Shown: positions 1 through 10,837, counted from the first letter of the stretch. The stretch: DNA of 64,000 nucleotides from Isoetes taiwanensis (GCA_021234155.1 JAJEKV010000071.1:2465246-2529245); one strand, 5' to 3'. The notes: a model not told the origin generated them from the sequence alone. Translations and numbers: made by a program.

Positions 1-66
1 ACTCCAAGAGTGCACCAGGAGCATGTTAGGTTCAGACCTAATGGCCCTCTCGCGCACTCTTAGAGT
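1..66. repeat. 66-bp double-hairpin repeat, copy 1
   Basis: Outer inverted arms begin ACTCCAAGAGTGC and end GCACTCTTAGAGT, around an inner palindrome of the type TTAGGTxxxGACCTAA. This copy is the most diverged in the inner loop. It is the first of five; the next begins 214 bp downstream. Confidence 0.8.
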
Positions 67-214
67 AGTCACCCCATATGAACCCTAGAACTTGGCCTTA
101 AGAACCCCAAATGGTAAAATAAAAGATGAAATCCCAGTTAAAATGCTCGAAATAGCTAGAATTTTATCCTGAAACATCGAAAAACATTAAGTACAAGTCA
201 CTTTTGGAACAGTG

Positions 215-280
215 ACTCCAAGAGTGTGCCAGAGTATAGTTAGGTCCCGACCTAACCCCCCCCTCGCGCACTCTTAGAGT
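215..280. repeat. 66-bp double-hairpin repeat, copy 2
   Basis: Same outer arms as copy 1, with a perfect inner palindrome GTTAGGTC-CC-GACCTAAC closed by a C-rich run. It begins 211 bp before copy 3. Confidence 0.85.
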
Positions 281-425
281 CGTCCCTAAAAGTGACCTCA
301 AAAATTGATTATAAATTACTCAAAGGGTCAAAGTAATAATAGGATCTTGCTTAAAATGCTTAAAATAGTGGGTAACAACATGTAAATTGTGTAAATTGGA
401 TGTGTTGGAGCAGAGAAGGCCAACG

Positions 426-491
426 ACTCCAAGAGTGCGCCAGACCATAGTTAGGTCCCGACCTAACCCCATCCTCGCGCACTCTTAGAGC
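426..491. repeat. 66-bp double-hairpin repeat, copy 3
   Basis: Outer arms ACTCCAAGAGTGCGC and GCGCACTCTTAGAG (15 bp, one mismatch) plus the perfect inner palindrome. This is the copy nearest the H3-like gene, about 220 bp before its ATG. Confidence 0.85.
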
Positions 492-580
492 CATTCGAAG
501 AAGCAGGAGCAAACAAGACCCCAATTTCGCCCAAGATGAGGAGACTTTCGCCAGCAAACTAACCAGAAGACTAAATCGAT

Positions 581-639
581 CGAACCCTAAAAATTCAACC
601 CTAAAAATTACGGGACATAGGCTCATTTTTTTAGGGTTT
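581..639 (+). promoter_or_regulatory. Telobox-rich leader of the H3-like gene
   Basis: Two AACCCTAAA motifs lie at about 583-605, and the telobox complement TTAGGGTTT is at 631-639, about 75 bp before the ATG at 715. The string AACCCTAAAAATT..GGG.CATA resembles the leader of protein X (2390-2412). That suggests the two genes share a promoter module. I see no good TATA box here. The telobox (AAACCCTAA) is a known plant promoter element; its role here is inferred. Confidence 0.45.
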
Positions 640-714
640 CTCCCGTGCTTCCACGAGCTCCTTCTGATTAGCCGAACTTTTGGCGCCCTGCTCCAAATCA
701 GACGCTGTCATACA

Positions 715-1895
715 ATGGCTAGGACCAAACAAACCACCCGCAAGCCAAAGAAGGACGATAGACCCAGCGCCCAAGTGCTCGCCGCTGAACAGAAGCTCAA
801 AGATGCTAACGACAAACTGAAGGCTGACATGGAGAGGCGGCCTAGGTATTACAGGAATTTGGAAAAGAGGCGCAGGAAAGAAGAAAAGGCCAGGAAGAAA
901 GAAGAAAAGGCAAAGAGAAGAGAAGAAAGAGCCAAGAGAAAGGAGGAGAAAGCGAGAAGAAAAGCAGATGAGGAGGTTGCAGAAGCAGAAGACGACCAAT
1001 GGCGAGAGCAAAGAACCAAGAATAGAGAGGATCCCGACCCCAAAGGAAAAAGGGTAATGACTGAAGAACCCCCACCTAAGAAGAGGAGAACCTCGGTCGG
1101 CGTAACCATAAACGAACCAACCGAAGGCGAACAACCTCCAGCCTCGTCAGAAGACACCGATGATATAGCAGAACTCTTGAGGCAACCCTTCTCGGAATGG
1201 GAGAATCCTCACATCAGAAGCCTAACCCTCGTCCGGACACAGATGAAACGCCGGAGGAAGAACCACTCCCAGCTCAAGATGCAGCTGAGACGCAGATTGA
1301 CCTACCTCCGCCATTACCCCCACCATTTTTGGAATGGCAAGAAGCAAAGAAACTAGATGCAGAGAAAGCAGCTGGCAAGAAAGCAACCAAAATCGCCCGC
1401 GACTCGTACACCTTGGGGCCGGAGAGGAGGTACAAGAAAGAATTAGCAGATTACAAAGTATACAAGAAGATGCACGAGGAATACGTAGCCTATTACGAAG
1501 CAAACAGGGTCAAAGTTGTCGAAGGAGGGAGGCCAACTCGAGAAGCATTCCAGCTCAAACCTCCGCCAGAACTGCCAGAACCCCCCAAGAAGCCTATGAA
1601 GAGATCCCAAGACTCCCCTTTTGCGAGAGCCCTGCGAGAAATCAAACACTTCCAAAGGAGCTATGGATTCCTCATCCCGAGAGCAGCATTCCAGAGGTTC
1701 GTCCGAGAAATCTTGTGGGAGTTCGACCCCAACAAGCAAGTAACCAACGACATGTTACTCGCTTTACAAGAAGCAGTAGAGATGGAGGTCGTACATCATT
1801 TCGAGGATTCATTGGCATGCACTCTCCATGCAAAAAGAGTCACCCTTCAACCAAAGGATATGAAACTGGCTAAATACATCAAGAGGAGAGACTAA
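715..1895 (+). CDS. Extended histone H3-like protein, one frameshift
   Basis: The N-terminus is ARTKQTTRKPKK; after Met, eight of the first nine residues match H3, keeping R2, T3, K4, R8 and K9, while A7 is T and S10 is P. About 290 residues follow that H3 lacks: four seven-residue repeats of the type RKEEKAR (nt about 874-957), the NLS-like PPPKKRRTS, an acidic stretch and a proline-rich stretch. The C-terminus (nt about 1617-1892) is a complete H3 fold: ALREI, FQRFVREI, ALQEA, FED, HAKRVT and PKD align in order with canonical spacing. The Cys and His equivalent to H3 C110 and H113 are kept. Loop 1 has the H3 length, unlike the longer loop of CENH3. The reading frame changes once between about 1200 and 1235, by sequencing error or mutation. 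The total is about 393 aa against 135 for H3. It lies on the same strand as, and upstream of, X and gag-pol. Confidence 0.85.
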
Positions 1896-2039
1896 TAGAA
1901 GGGAAATTACCTTTTTGTAACTAACAGGGTTATATGTGATGTATGAAATTTTGAATAATAAAGATATATAGTCGTTTAAAAATGTGCATTCATTAGGTAC
2001 AGTATTAGTTTTTGAGCAATTGGGGTAATTTGACCAACG
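1896..2039 (+). other. 3' region of the H3-like gene
   Basis: AT-rich sequence after the TAA stop. It contains AATAAA at 1957-1962, a plausible polyadenylation signal about 62 bp past the stop. No histone-type 3' stem-loop was recognised. Confidence 0.4.
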
Positions 2040-2105
2040 ACTCCAAGAGTGCACCAGAGCATAGTTAGGTCCCGACCTAACCCTCTCCGCGCGGACTCTT
2101 AGAGT
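2040..2105. repeat. 66-bp double-hairpin repeat, copy 4
   Basis: Outer arms and inner GTTAGGTC-CC-GACCTAAC palindrome as in copies 2 and 3. The right arm is slightly altered (CGCGCGGACTCTTAGAGT). It lies between the H3-like gene and X. Confidence 0.85.
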
Positions 2106-2250
2106 TATCCAGCCAACTGGAACAGTCATTAGACCTACTTGCTCCAAACCGGGTAAATAAACAAAGAAACTCGCATTTAGGAAGAAAACTAAAAGGGAAT
2201 TACCCCTTCCACCGCATTTTTTGGATCCATTTGACAGCAATAGGCTAACG

Positions 2251-2316
2251 ACTCCAAGAGTGCGCCAGAGCATACTTAGGTCCCAACCTAACACCCCCCT
2301 CGCGCACTCTTAGAGT
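2251..2316. repeat. 66-bp double-hairpin repeat, copy 5
   Basis: Begins 211 bp after copy 4. Outer arms are intact; the inner palindrome has one change (TTAGGTCCCAACCTAA). It ends about 225 bp before the X start codon, similar to the distance of copy 3 from the H3-like ATG. Confidence 0.85.
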
Positions 2317-2363
2317 CGCCCAACCTTCCCAAGTTCATAACTTGAGCTAGACAAACTTTAGCC

Positions 2364-2540
2364 TTCATCCCAAATATCAGGAGTTTTAGAAACCCTAAAA
2401 ATTTTAGGGCATAAATTCCCTATATATACCCGTATAACCCCTAAACCTCAACCACAAAGATTGCTCCCCGCGATTGAGGCGATCTCCCGGCTTACTCAAA
2501 GGCTCCCGGTTCCGCTTGATATCGGCAAACAATTCTCGCC
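2364..2540 (+). promoter_or_regulatory. Promoter and leader of protein X, unit 1
   Basis: Contains the telobox AAACCCTAA (2390-2398) inside a near-palindrome CCCTAAAAATTTTAGGG, then TATATATA at 2421-2428 and a C/A-rich leader up to the ATG at 2541. The block recurs before X at 8984-9151 and 23121-23283. Upstream homology to those copies begins at CATCCCAAAT (about 2366). Confidence 0.6.
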
Positions 2541-4062
2541 ATGGCTACGTAATCTTTCATCGGTTGGTATAGCCCCCACGCTTTGAAGTAGATGTCAATA
2601 TAGTATTCCAAGTATTTCAAAAAGAATTTGACCTTTCAGCAACCCTGAACTCCAATCCTTTCTACCAGCAAGTCCTGCAAGAATTCCAAGAGAAAGTTAT
2701 CCCTAGCTTACAGAAGATACCGCCATGCATAGGGTACTTTGTACCAAGGACCCAGAATGATGCAAAGCGGCCCTCGGTCATGTACCCAATATTGCCAAAG
2801 TATTGCGGAACGTAACCAACCGCTTACCAGCCTACATGACCCTAACCAAAGAATGGAAAAGTTTTCTCCTCCTACAACACTGACCTTTAGCGATATATCT
2901 AGTATATAGGGTCAAACCATAATAGGCTTAACCATCAATTCAGCCACCGGAGGTCACACCCTTGGACGCAAAGTTGATTTAACGACTACCGCCGGAGTAT
3001 GAAGAGACCATAGCGTAAGCATCCGAGAGAGTGAAAACTCCGAAAGGTGAAAAGCGAGGATGACATAGAGGTGGACCCAGAGGGGGAACGCCGGGCGAAC
3101 AAGACATCACCCGCCTCGAAGCCGACAGACCACCCCGAGGATTGCACAACCAATCGGGTTGGGAATAACAAGTTTAGCACCAATCATAGTCGAAGGACAA
3201 GAATACTTGCCGCTAAATGACATCAAAACCTCCCCTAAATCAGGGGACAGAGGGCTACCGTTGTTGATCTAACTCCTTCACCATCTACGGAGACAGCCGG
3301 ATTTAGAAGACTTCATTGACCAAGAAACTGAAGATTTTCCGTGCAAACACGAAGCGCCTACTTACACAGATACACCATGCTCCGGACATTGAAGCTTACG
3401 GCGCTATCAGAGGTATGATGACGGAAGAACTCCCTACCGAGGAGGAGTTTAGAGCACTTCAAGAGCAGATGGGAATAAGGGGGAAGACAACAAGAGTACT
3501 TCAAGGGGAGTCTTCTTCCTCGCAAGAACAGTAGCAAAATTCCAAGGAGAGCCACAAACCCGACAAGTGTACCTAACGCTCTTCCGGGATTATAAGGAAT
3601 TAGTTCAAGTACCCATCGACAAGATTATCGCCAAGGCACGTGGGTACCTCAGAGCACGTGGAGGAGTACGAGAACAGCAAAGACTCAAATATTATCTTCC
3701 GCTCCTAATGCATCGGTAGAGTAATAATATTTCACAAGCGCCAGCCCACACGAGAGGAAGCCGCGGCAGATGCTAGTAGCACTTTCGGGATTTGGCATGC
3801 ACGCACGCTTATCAGAAAAAGTCGACCATGTTATTTTGGTGAAGCGGAAAATAGCCTTGGGCATTTTCGACTTTGCAGTACCACACCTTCGACAAGGTAG
3901 GTTAGTAAAGGACAAAGAGCTCATACCTCCCATAGACGGGTGGAAGAGCTAGCATCCGCCATCCGAGGGGGATCAGCAAGGGATATACTCAGGAACTTGG
4001 GAAGTACAGTAGGTACAGCCAAAGTAAAGAAGTTCCTTGAGGATCACCCAGACTATCAGTAA
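2541..4062 (+). pseudogene. Protein X, unit 1 (damaged copy)
   Basis: This aligns end to end with the cleaner copies at 9152 and 23284 but carries many small indels. The fourth codon area reads ACGTAATC where unit 3 has ACAGAATC, which creates an early stop. Readable pieces include 3316-3534 and 3770-3952. The stop TAA is at 4060-4062 after EDHPDYQ. Most differences from the other copies fall at CAG, CTG or CCGG, so the damage may be partly technical. Function is discussed under unit 3. Confidence 0.7.
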
Positions 4063-4220
4063 ATCAATGTAATGGAAATCATGACTACTGTATTAAGATA
4101 TATCGGCTATATATATTAATATAAGACCCTTTTTGAATTGCATTTCAAAATGTCTTTTTGGTATCGTTGTCTTAACAATCATATCATTTAAACACCTAAT
4201 GCAACCAACAAAAGGAACTC
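4063..4220 (+). other. Spacer between X and gag
   Basis: AT-rich spacer conserved in all three units (also 10680-10837 and about 24812-24967). It includes a TATATATATTAATATAAG run and TTTTTGGTATCG. Its near-constant length of about 158 bp ties X to gag as parts of one element. Confidence 0.6.
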
Positions 4221-7200
4221 ATGATAAATGGTGCCAATGTAATATGTGCAGTCAGAGCAGCTAGGAATGTCGACCTTGAGTTCCAAGCCCAAGGCGATCA
4301 GACACCTCTCAGACAATTCCAGCCTCGGGAACTATTCGAAGAGTATTACGCACCGACACCGGAAGAAGAAATCTCGCAGATGAGGTCAGATCTGCAAGAA
4401 ATCAAAGCCATGCTGGTAGGCAGAGGAAGAAACAAGCAGGACCAGAATGTACAGGTCCCAGAGGCCCGTTCTCAGCACAAAGGAAAGGAGAAAAAGAGGA
4501 ACCGACCCAGATCTTCTAGTTCCAGCTCTTCCGACAGCTCGGATTCAAGCTCGAAGTCCGAGGAGGAAACAAGAAGAACGGCCCGAAGGAAGAAAGAATA
4601 ACGGAGGCAGCAAGGCCAATCCGACTACCGTAAGAAGGTCGATTCGCTTTAAGTAATGTTTGAAAGCACGAAAATGGAACAGCTTTTCCGCTTAAAAACA
4701 GATCGTGGATGGAAGTCAAGCATGGCTAGACGAGATGAGTGAGTACGGAAATGCTTACGCATGAAAGATAAAGATAATGGCAGTGGTAGCCACCGCTAAC
4801 TTGAAAGGGGCAGCCCGTATTTGGTGGAGGGGTTATGCTAAAGCCCATGGAATGAGCAGAGACAAGTGCAGGTTCACAAAGTTCGCAAGGGCCTTCAAAA
4901 AGCACTATGTTCCAAGAGAACACAAGTGCCACCAGATGCAAGCATTCCACAGATTGCAACAGGGGAACAAATGCATTGAAATATACGGAAGAGTTCATGA
5001 GGTTGAGGCTATATGTGCCAAAACTCAGCGAGAGAAGAGCAGTGGAAGGCTATCTGGAGGGGTTGAATGAGGACCTATGGAAGATAGTCCGAGCCCTCAA
5101 CCCACGCCAAGATTCGGAGGCTTGAAGCTTAAGGCACCGAGCCTACAAGGGACAGGCCTCGTAAAAGTGAACCCAAGCAATTGGTATGACAAAGGAAAAG
5201 CATATGGAGGTCGAGCCCAAGAGCAAACAGTCCATCGCCTGCAAAGACACCATACACCGGAAATCAATGGAAACAGCCAGAGAAAAAGCAGGTCAGCTTC
5301 AAAGAGAAAGGACAAGGGGAGGCTCAAATTATTCAAAAGACAGTCAAGTAGTTCCTCAACTCCATCCCGAAAAGAAAAGCGGCAGGAATGTATAGAAAAA
5401 CAGTTGAAGCTTAGGTGTTTCCAAGTGGGGCATAGAACACACAACCGCCTGCTCAGTAATGAATGCAAAGACTTTATGAGATGGGAGGTTGGGAGACCCA
5501 AACATGTAAGAAGAGGAGGACTAAAGACGCTTAACTATATCCATGGTGAGTGTCACATCTTTGCCGCCATAGACACGTAAAAGCGCAGAGAGCCGCATAC
5601 CAAGTAATATCCACGATTGGTAAAATAGCCGCCAAATCTTTTATAGTCCTCATAGATCGTGGCGCTCCCACAATTTCGCCACCAAGGATGGCACAAATGC
5701 TAAAGTTGAAAACACTAAAGTCTAAGCCTGCACCAAGAGTAGTGTTAGCCGAGCCATCATAAGCACACGGGCCGGCAAGAGGGTGAATTTCAATCTAGAC
5801 TTACCGGGTATCAATATTGAAATGGGAGCAGAGATCATGAGCATAGGAAAATATGACCTCATCATAGGTATGGAATACCTCAATCCGGCGAAAGCACAAA
5901 TAGATTGTGGAGAGCGGAAGGTGAAGCTCACGGCGCCTAACGGGAAAATCATAGAAATCTCAGGTAAGCAAGTGACACCTATAATGCAATGCATGTCGAG
6001 TAAGAAATTACTTAGATGCATCAAAAGGAGCAAGTTGCATACATCTTCAAATTAGAACTTGCGAAGAAGAAGAGGCACCAGAAGATAAGGAAGATAAACC
6101 AAGAAGCAAACTTGTAGTAGCCAAGCTAATAGAGGAATTCCATGACTTGTTCCCCGATGAAATCAAGGAGCTTCCGCCATATAGGGGAGTAGAGTGCTAA
6201 ATTGCACTTTCGAACTGTGCACTAAGCCCACGCAGTAAGGCACCATATAGAATGACAGCTCACCTAACTATCGAGTTGAAGAAGCAATTGCAAGAGCTAT
6301 TAGACCTAGGGTTCATAAGACCTAGTGTCTCCGCTCGGAGCCCCCATATTATTCGGCCAAAAGAAAGATGGAAGCTTGAGGATGTGTATTGACTATCGCC
6401 AATTAAACAAACACACAATCAAGAACAAGTATGCCTTACCCTGAAGCGGATGACCCGATGGATCAATTACAAAGCGCCGTGGTCTTCCAAGATAGACTTA
6501 AGGTCCGGATATCATCAAATCAGAATCAAAGAGGAAGATATTCACAAGACGGCCTTCCAACAAGATACCACCACTATGAATTTGGCCATGCCATTTGGCC
6601 TATCAAATGCCTTCAAAGAACGTTCATGAGACTCATGAACGATATCTTTCGAGAATTCCTTGACACATTTGTTATCGTGTTCTTCGATGACATTTTGGTG
6701 TATAGCAAGTCCCTAGAGGAGCATATTCAGCACTTTAGAAGGGTACTTGAGAAGCTGAGAAGACACCAGCTTTATGCGAAGTTGTCGAAATGTCATTTCG
6801 CCACCGAAAGAGTGGAATACTTGGGGCATATCATATCAGCAGACGGCATCTCCACCGATCCGGCAAAGATCCAAGCAGTGATTGAATGGCCAGCACCAAA
6901 GAACATACACGAGGTGAGAAGTTTTTTGGGCTTAGCAGGATATTATAGAAAGTTCATCAAGAACTTTGCTAAGATAGCAGCACCCTTAACGGACCTTACC
7001 AAGGCAGAAAAGATAAAAGACTGGGTGGCACATTGGCAAAAGAAGGCTCAAGTAGGATTTGAGAAGTTAAAGGAGGCCTTAACAACCGCCCATGTCTTAA
7101 CATTGCATGATCCAGAGAAGGACAAGCTAGTCGCAACTGATGCGAGCAAGATTGCGACGGGAGCAGTCTTAATGCAAGAGGAAAGAGTCGTAGCATACGA

Positions 7201-9003
7201 TTCACGAAAGACGAATGACGCAGAGACTCGCTACCCGACACATGATCAGGAGCTATTGGCAGTAGTAAGAGCTTTAAAGATCTGGAGACACTATCTATTG
7301 GGAAGGAATTTCCAATTAGATACCGACCACCAGAGTCTGCAGTACATCTTCACGCAACCATTGTTGAATTTAAGACAAAGAAGATGGATGGAGTTCCTCG
7401 AAGAGTACGACTTCGAGATTGTATACAAGCCAGGGAAACTCAATGTGGTCGCAGACGCTCTATCAAGGCACCCCTTAACAACAAGGGTGCATTGCAATGT
7501 CATATCAACACTTACCAGTGAGTTTGGCAAGAAAATAGAAGAAACGCTGCCAACAGACAAGGACTTCCAGGAAGTATGGGCTAGCCTCTCTAAAGAGGCA
7601 AGAAGGGACAAAGAGAGAGAAGCCTTCAAACATTTTAAGAAGGAAGGAAAGCTCTTGTACCATAAAAATAAGTTGTGTGTGCCGGAATCATCCGGAGTCA
7701 GAAGGTTGATTCTCCATGACACCCACAACAACCCAATAGCCGGCCACGCAGTTTTTTTAAAACCTACTTCAAGATAAGAAGTAGTTACTATTGGCCGTGC
7801 ATGAAGAAGCAGATAGCAAGGTACATACGCGAAAGTGTCAGCTATGCCGCCCAGACCAAAGCGAACAACTACTAAATCCGTGAGCATTAGAGCCATTGCC
7901 GCACCAAACTCCAAGTGGGAGATAATAAGCATGGACTTCATTACAGTGGCTCCCTAGAACCATAAGGGGCAAAGATGCCTTAATGGTCGAGTCGACAAAT
8001 TGTCGAAGATGGCGACTTTGTGCCTTTGTAGGAGCACCGACACGGATTAGACAAATGGGTGCTATTCACTAAGGAGATTTTTTAGACTCCATGGGATGCC
8101 AAGAGAAATAATCTCTAATAGAGATTTGAAGTTCATGAGTGCATTCTGGCAGGATCTCTTCAGCACCATCGGAACGAAATTGTCAATGAGCACGGCTTAT
8201 CACCCTCGCATGATGGGTGACGGAGCGCACCAATTGGATACTCGAAGATATGGCGGAATTATGTCCGAACAAGAATCAAAGTGGGATGACTTCATTTACT
8301 TGGTTGAGTTTGCATACAATAGCACCAAGCAAGAGTCATCCCAAATGTCGCCGATTTATGATCAACTACGCTATCGATTGCTTGACACCGCACACTTGGC
8401 ACAACCCCATTGTCCAAGGTAGAAGTATCCCAGGATGATACCGTAGAGAGATGCAACAATTGGTTGAAGAGGTGCGAGGATACCTCCCAGCAGCAAGAAG
8501 CCGGCAAAAGAGCATAGCTGATCTAAGACCTAACAAAGAAGGGAGTTCCAAGTAGGGGACAATGTTTGGCTAAAAGATAAAAGTCAAACAAGCAAAGCTC
8601 GCGATCGGCCATTGCAAGAAGCTTGCTCCAAGGTGGGCTGGTCCATTTAAAATTGTCAAAAAGAGTAGGTAACCAAGCCTACAAATTGACTTACCAAAGA
8701 CACCCTCAAGATCCATAGAGTCTTTCACGTAAGTCTCCTAAAGAAACACACTCCTAATCCAGAGGAAGTATTGGAGACACCGAAGTTTATTGGAATTAAC
8801 GGACGATCAACTTGAGATTGTTCCCCAGGTTCTTCTCGAATCCATCTTATAAGAAGACGGTAGAAGATCTCAATTTCTCCAAAGACCTTGTGAAATGGAC
8901 GACTTACCAATGGAGGACGCCACTGGTACTACAATCGATCTTGAGAAGCATTACCCACAATGCAAGGGTCATGCAAGGGTCATCCCAAATGTCGAGTTTT
9001 AGA
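4221..9003 (+). pseudogene. Chromovirus gag-pol, unit 1 (frameshifted; RT-RNase H part intact)
   Basis: Ty3/gypsy order. Gag N-terminal part with a Ser/Lys/Arg-rich tract at 4221-4601. Retrotransposon gag core (AARIWWRGYAKAHG..., FARAFKKHYVP) at about 4777-5125. A decayed zinc knuckle lies near 5400, where one Cys is replaced, and a decayed protease near 5640. RT and RNase H follow at 6379-7700, integrase zinc-binding and core at about 7700-8420, and the chromodomain at about 8810-8985. Frameshifts and stops break every part except 6431-7777. The reading ends by running into the leader of the next unit, not at the natural stop seen at 37185-37187. Confidence 0.8.
6431..7777 (+). CDS. Intact RT palm, RNase H and integrase start of unit 1
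   Basis: Open for 448 codons. The RT active site reads [12 protein letters not shown] (FFDD at nt about 6680-6691), followed by the conserved thumb ([22 protein letters not shown]). RNase H acidic residues are visible in order: TDAS (residue 237), the E of HDQELLAVV (274), TDH (298) and ADALSR (342). The C-terminus reaches the first His residues of the integrase zinc-binding region before a frameshift. This is a fragment of a polyprotein, and its internal Met is not a natural start. It is the cleanest RT-RNase H segment of the three units. Confidence 0.9.
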   Translation: MPYPEADDPMDQLQSAVVFQDRLKVRISSNQNQRGRYSQDGLPTRYHHYEFGHAIWPIKCLQRTFMRLMNDIFREFLDTFVIVFFDDILVYSKSLEEHIQHFRRVLEKLRRHQLYAKLSKCHFATERVEYLGHIISADGISTDPAKIQAVIEWPAPKNIHEVRSFLGLAGYYRKFIKNFAKIAAPLTDLTKAEKIKDWVAHWQKKAQVGFEKLKEALTTAHVLTLHDPEKDKLVATDASKIATGAVLMQEERVVAYDSRKTNDAETRYPTHDQELLAVVRALKIWRHYLLGRNFQLDTDHQSLQYIFTQPLLNLRQRRWMEFLEEYDFEIVYKPGKLNVVADALSRHPLTTRVHCNVISTLTSEFGKKIEETLPTDKDFQEVWASLSKEARRDKEREAFKHFKKEGKLLYHKNKLCVPESSGVRRLILHDTHNNPIAGHAVFLKPTSR

Positions 9004-9151
9004 AACCCTAAAAATTTTAGGGCATAAATTCCCTATATATACACGATAACCCCTAAACCTCAACCACAAAGATCGCTCCCGCAATTGAGGCGATCTCCCG
9101 GCTTACTCAAAGGCCCCGGGCCTGCTCGAGCATCGGCAACACAATTTCGCC
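8984..9151 (+). promoter_or_regulatory. Leader of protein X, unit 2, fused to the unit 1 pol end
   Basis: The chromodomain coding end runs directly into CATCCCAAATGTC and then the X leader. Telobox at 9003-9011, TATATAT at 9034-9041. No LTR, hairpin repeat or H3-like gene lies between the units. Confidence 0.6.
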
Positions 9152-10679
9152 ATGGTTACGTAATCTTTCATCGCTTGGTATAGCCTCCCCCGCTGTTGAA
9201 GTAGATGTCAATATAGTATTCCAAGTATTTCAAAAGAATTTGACCTTTCAAAGCAACCCCTCAACTCCAATCCTTTCTACCCGACAAGTCCCGCAAGAAT
9301 TCCAAGAGAAAGTTATCCCTAGCTTACGTAAGAAGATACCGCCATGCATAGGGTACTTTGTACCAAGGACCGCGAATGCAAACAAATTTCAGTCATGTAC
9401 CCAATATTGCCAAAGTATTATGGAATGAACCAACCGCTTACAGCCTACATGACCCTAACCAAAGCAATGGAAAAGTTTTCTTCCTCCAACAACAACCTTT
9501 AGCGATATATATCTAGTATATAGGGCCTAAAACCATAATAGGTGAACCATCAATTCAGCCACCGGAGGTCACACCCTTGGACGCCTTGTAGACCTAATCA
9601 AGCATCGGGCTTGAGTATGAAGAGACCATAGCGTAAGCATCCGGGAGAGAGTGAAGACTCCGAAAGCAGAAAGCGAGGATGACATAGAGGTGGACCCAGG
9701 AGGAGGAACGCCGCTTTGAACAAGACATCACCCGCTTGAAGCCGACGGGACCACCCCGAGGATTGCACAACCAATCGGCCTGGGAATAACAAGTTTAGCA
9801 CCAATCATAGTCGAAGGACAAGAATACTTGCTGCTAAATGACATCAAAAACCTCCCCGAATGCAGGGACAGAGGCTACCGCGTCGACGAACTCCTTCACC
9901 ATCTACGGAGACAGCCGGATTTAGAAGACTTCATTGACCAAGAAACTGAAGATTTTCCGGTGCAAATATGAGAAGCAGCTACTTACACAGGACACACCAT
10001 GTCGGACATTGAAGCTTACGGCGCTATCAGAGGTATGATGACGGAAGAACTCCCTACCGAGGAGGAGTTTAGAGCACTTCAAGAGCAGATGGGAATAAGG
10101 GGGAAGACAACAAGAGTACTTCAAGGGGAGTCTTCTTCCTCGCAAGAACAGGTAGCAAAATTCCAAGGGAGAGCCACAAACCTGACAAGTGTACGAACGC
10201 TCTTCCAGGATTATAAGGAATTAGTTCAAGTACCCATCGACCAGTATGCGTCAAGGCACAGGGGTACCTCAGGAGCACGTGGAGGAGTACCGGGAACAGC
10301 ACTCAAATATTATCTTCCGCTCCTAACAGACGGTAGAGTAATAATATTTCACAAGCGCTTCAGCCCACACGGAGAGGAAGCTGTGCAGATGCTAGTAGCA
10401 CTTTCGGGATTTGGCATGCACGCACGCTTATCAGAAAAAGTCGACCATGTTATTTTGGTGAAGCGGAAAACAGCCTTGGGCATTTTCGACTTTGCAGTAC
10501 CACACCTTCGACAAGGTAGGTTAGTAGTGACAGCAGCTCATACCTCCCATAGACGGGTGGAAGAGCTAGCATCCGCCATCCGAGGGGGATCAGCAAGGGA
10601 TATACTCAGGAACTTGGGAAGTACAGTAGGTACAACCAAAGTAAAGAAGTTCCTTGAGGATCACCCAGACTATCAGTAA
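9152..10679 (+). pseudogene. Protein X, unit 2 (C-terminal half clean)
   Basis: The N-terminal half is broken by indels. From 9999 the frame is open for 226 codons to TAA at 10677-10679, giving the best view of the X C-terminus. Residues about 137-212 of that frame (nt about 10407-10634) resemble an H2A fold: GFGMHARL against plant H2A VGRIARFL, and LASAIRGG...ILRNLGSTV against LQLAVRND..LSKLLGDVT. Spacing differs by about four residues. The match is weak and by eye. The region about 10230-10310 disagrees in frame with the other copies and is probably mis-called. Confidence 0.6.
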
Positions 10680-10837
10680 ATCAATGTAATGGAAATCATG
10701 ACTACTGTATTAAGATATATCGGCTATATATATTAATATAAGACCCTTTTTGAATTGCATTTCAAAATGTCTTTTTGGTATCGTTGTCTTAACAATCATA
10801 TCATTTAAACACCTAATGCAACTAACAAAAGGAACTC

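Noticed and set aside
631-1157. Minus-strand open frames of 167, 102 and 77 codons over the H3-like gene
   Set aside because: They are antisense shadows of the charged repeat block, hydrophobic and low-complexity, with no family signal.
1270-1510. HMG-box-like helix in the H3-like insertion (ERRYKKELADYK)
   Set aside because: Only the last-helix pattern resembles an HMG box; the first two helices and the core aromatic residues are not seen.
1617-1892. CENH3 (centromeric H3) identity for the H3-like gene
   Set aside because: Loop 1 has canonical H3 length and the tail begins with the H3 sequence. CENH3 has a longer loop 1 and an unrelated tail.
4156-4172. TTTTTGGTATCGTTG as a primer-binding site before gag
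   Set aside because: Only TGGTATC matches the usual tRNA-Met primer site, and X lies between it and any possible LTR. Kept only as part of the X-gag spacer.
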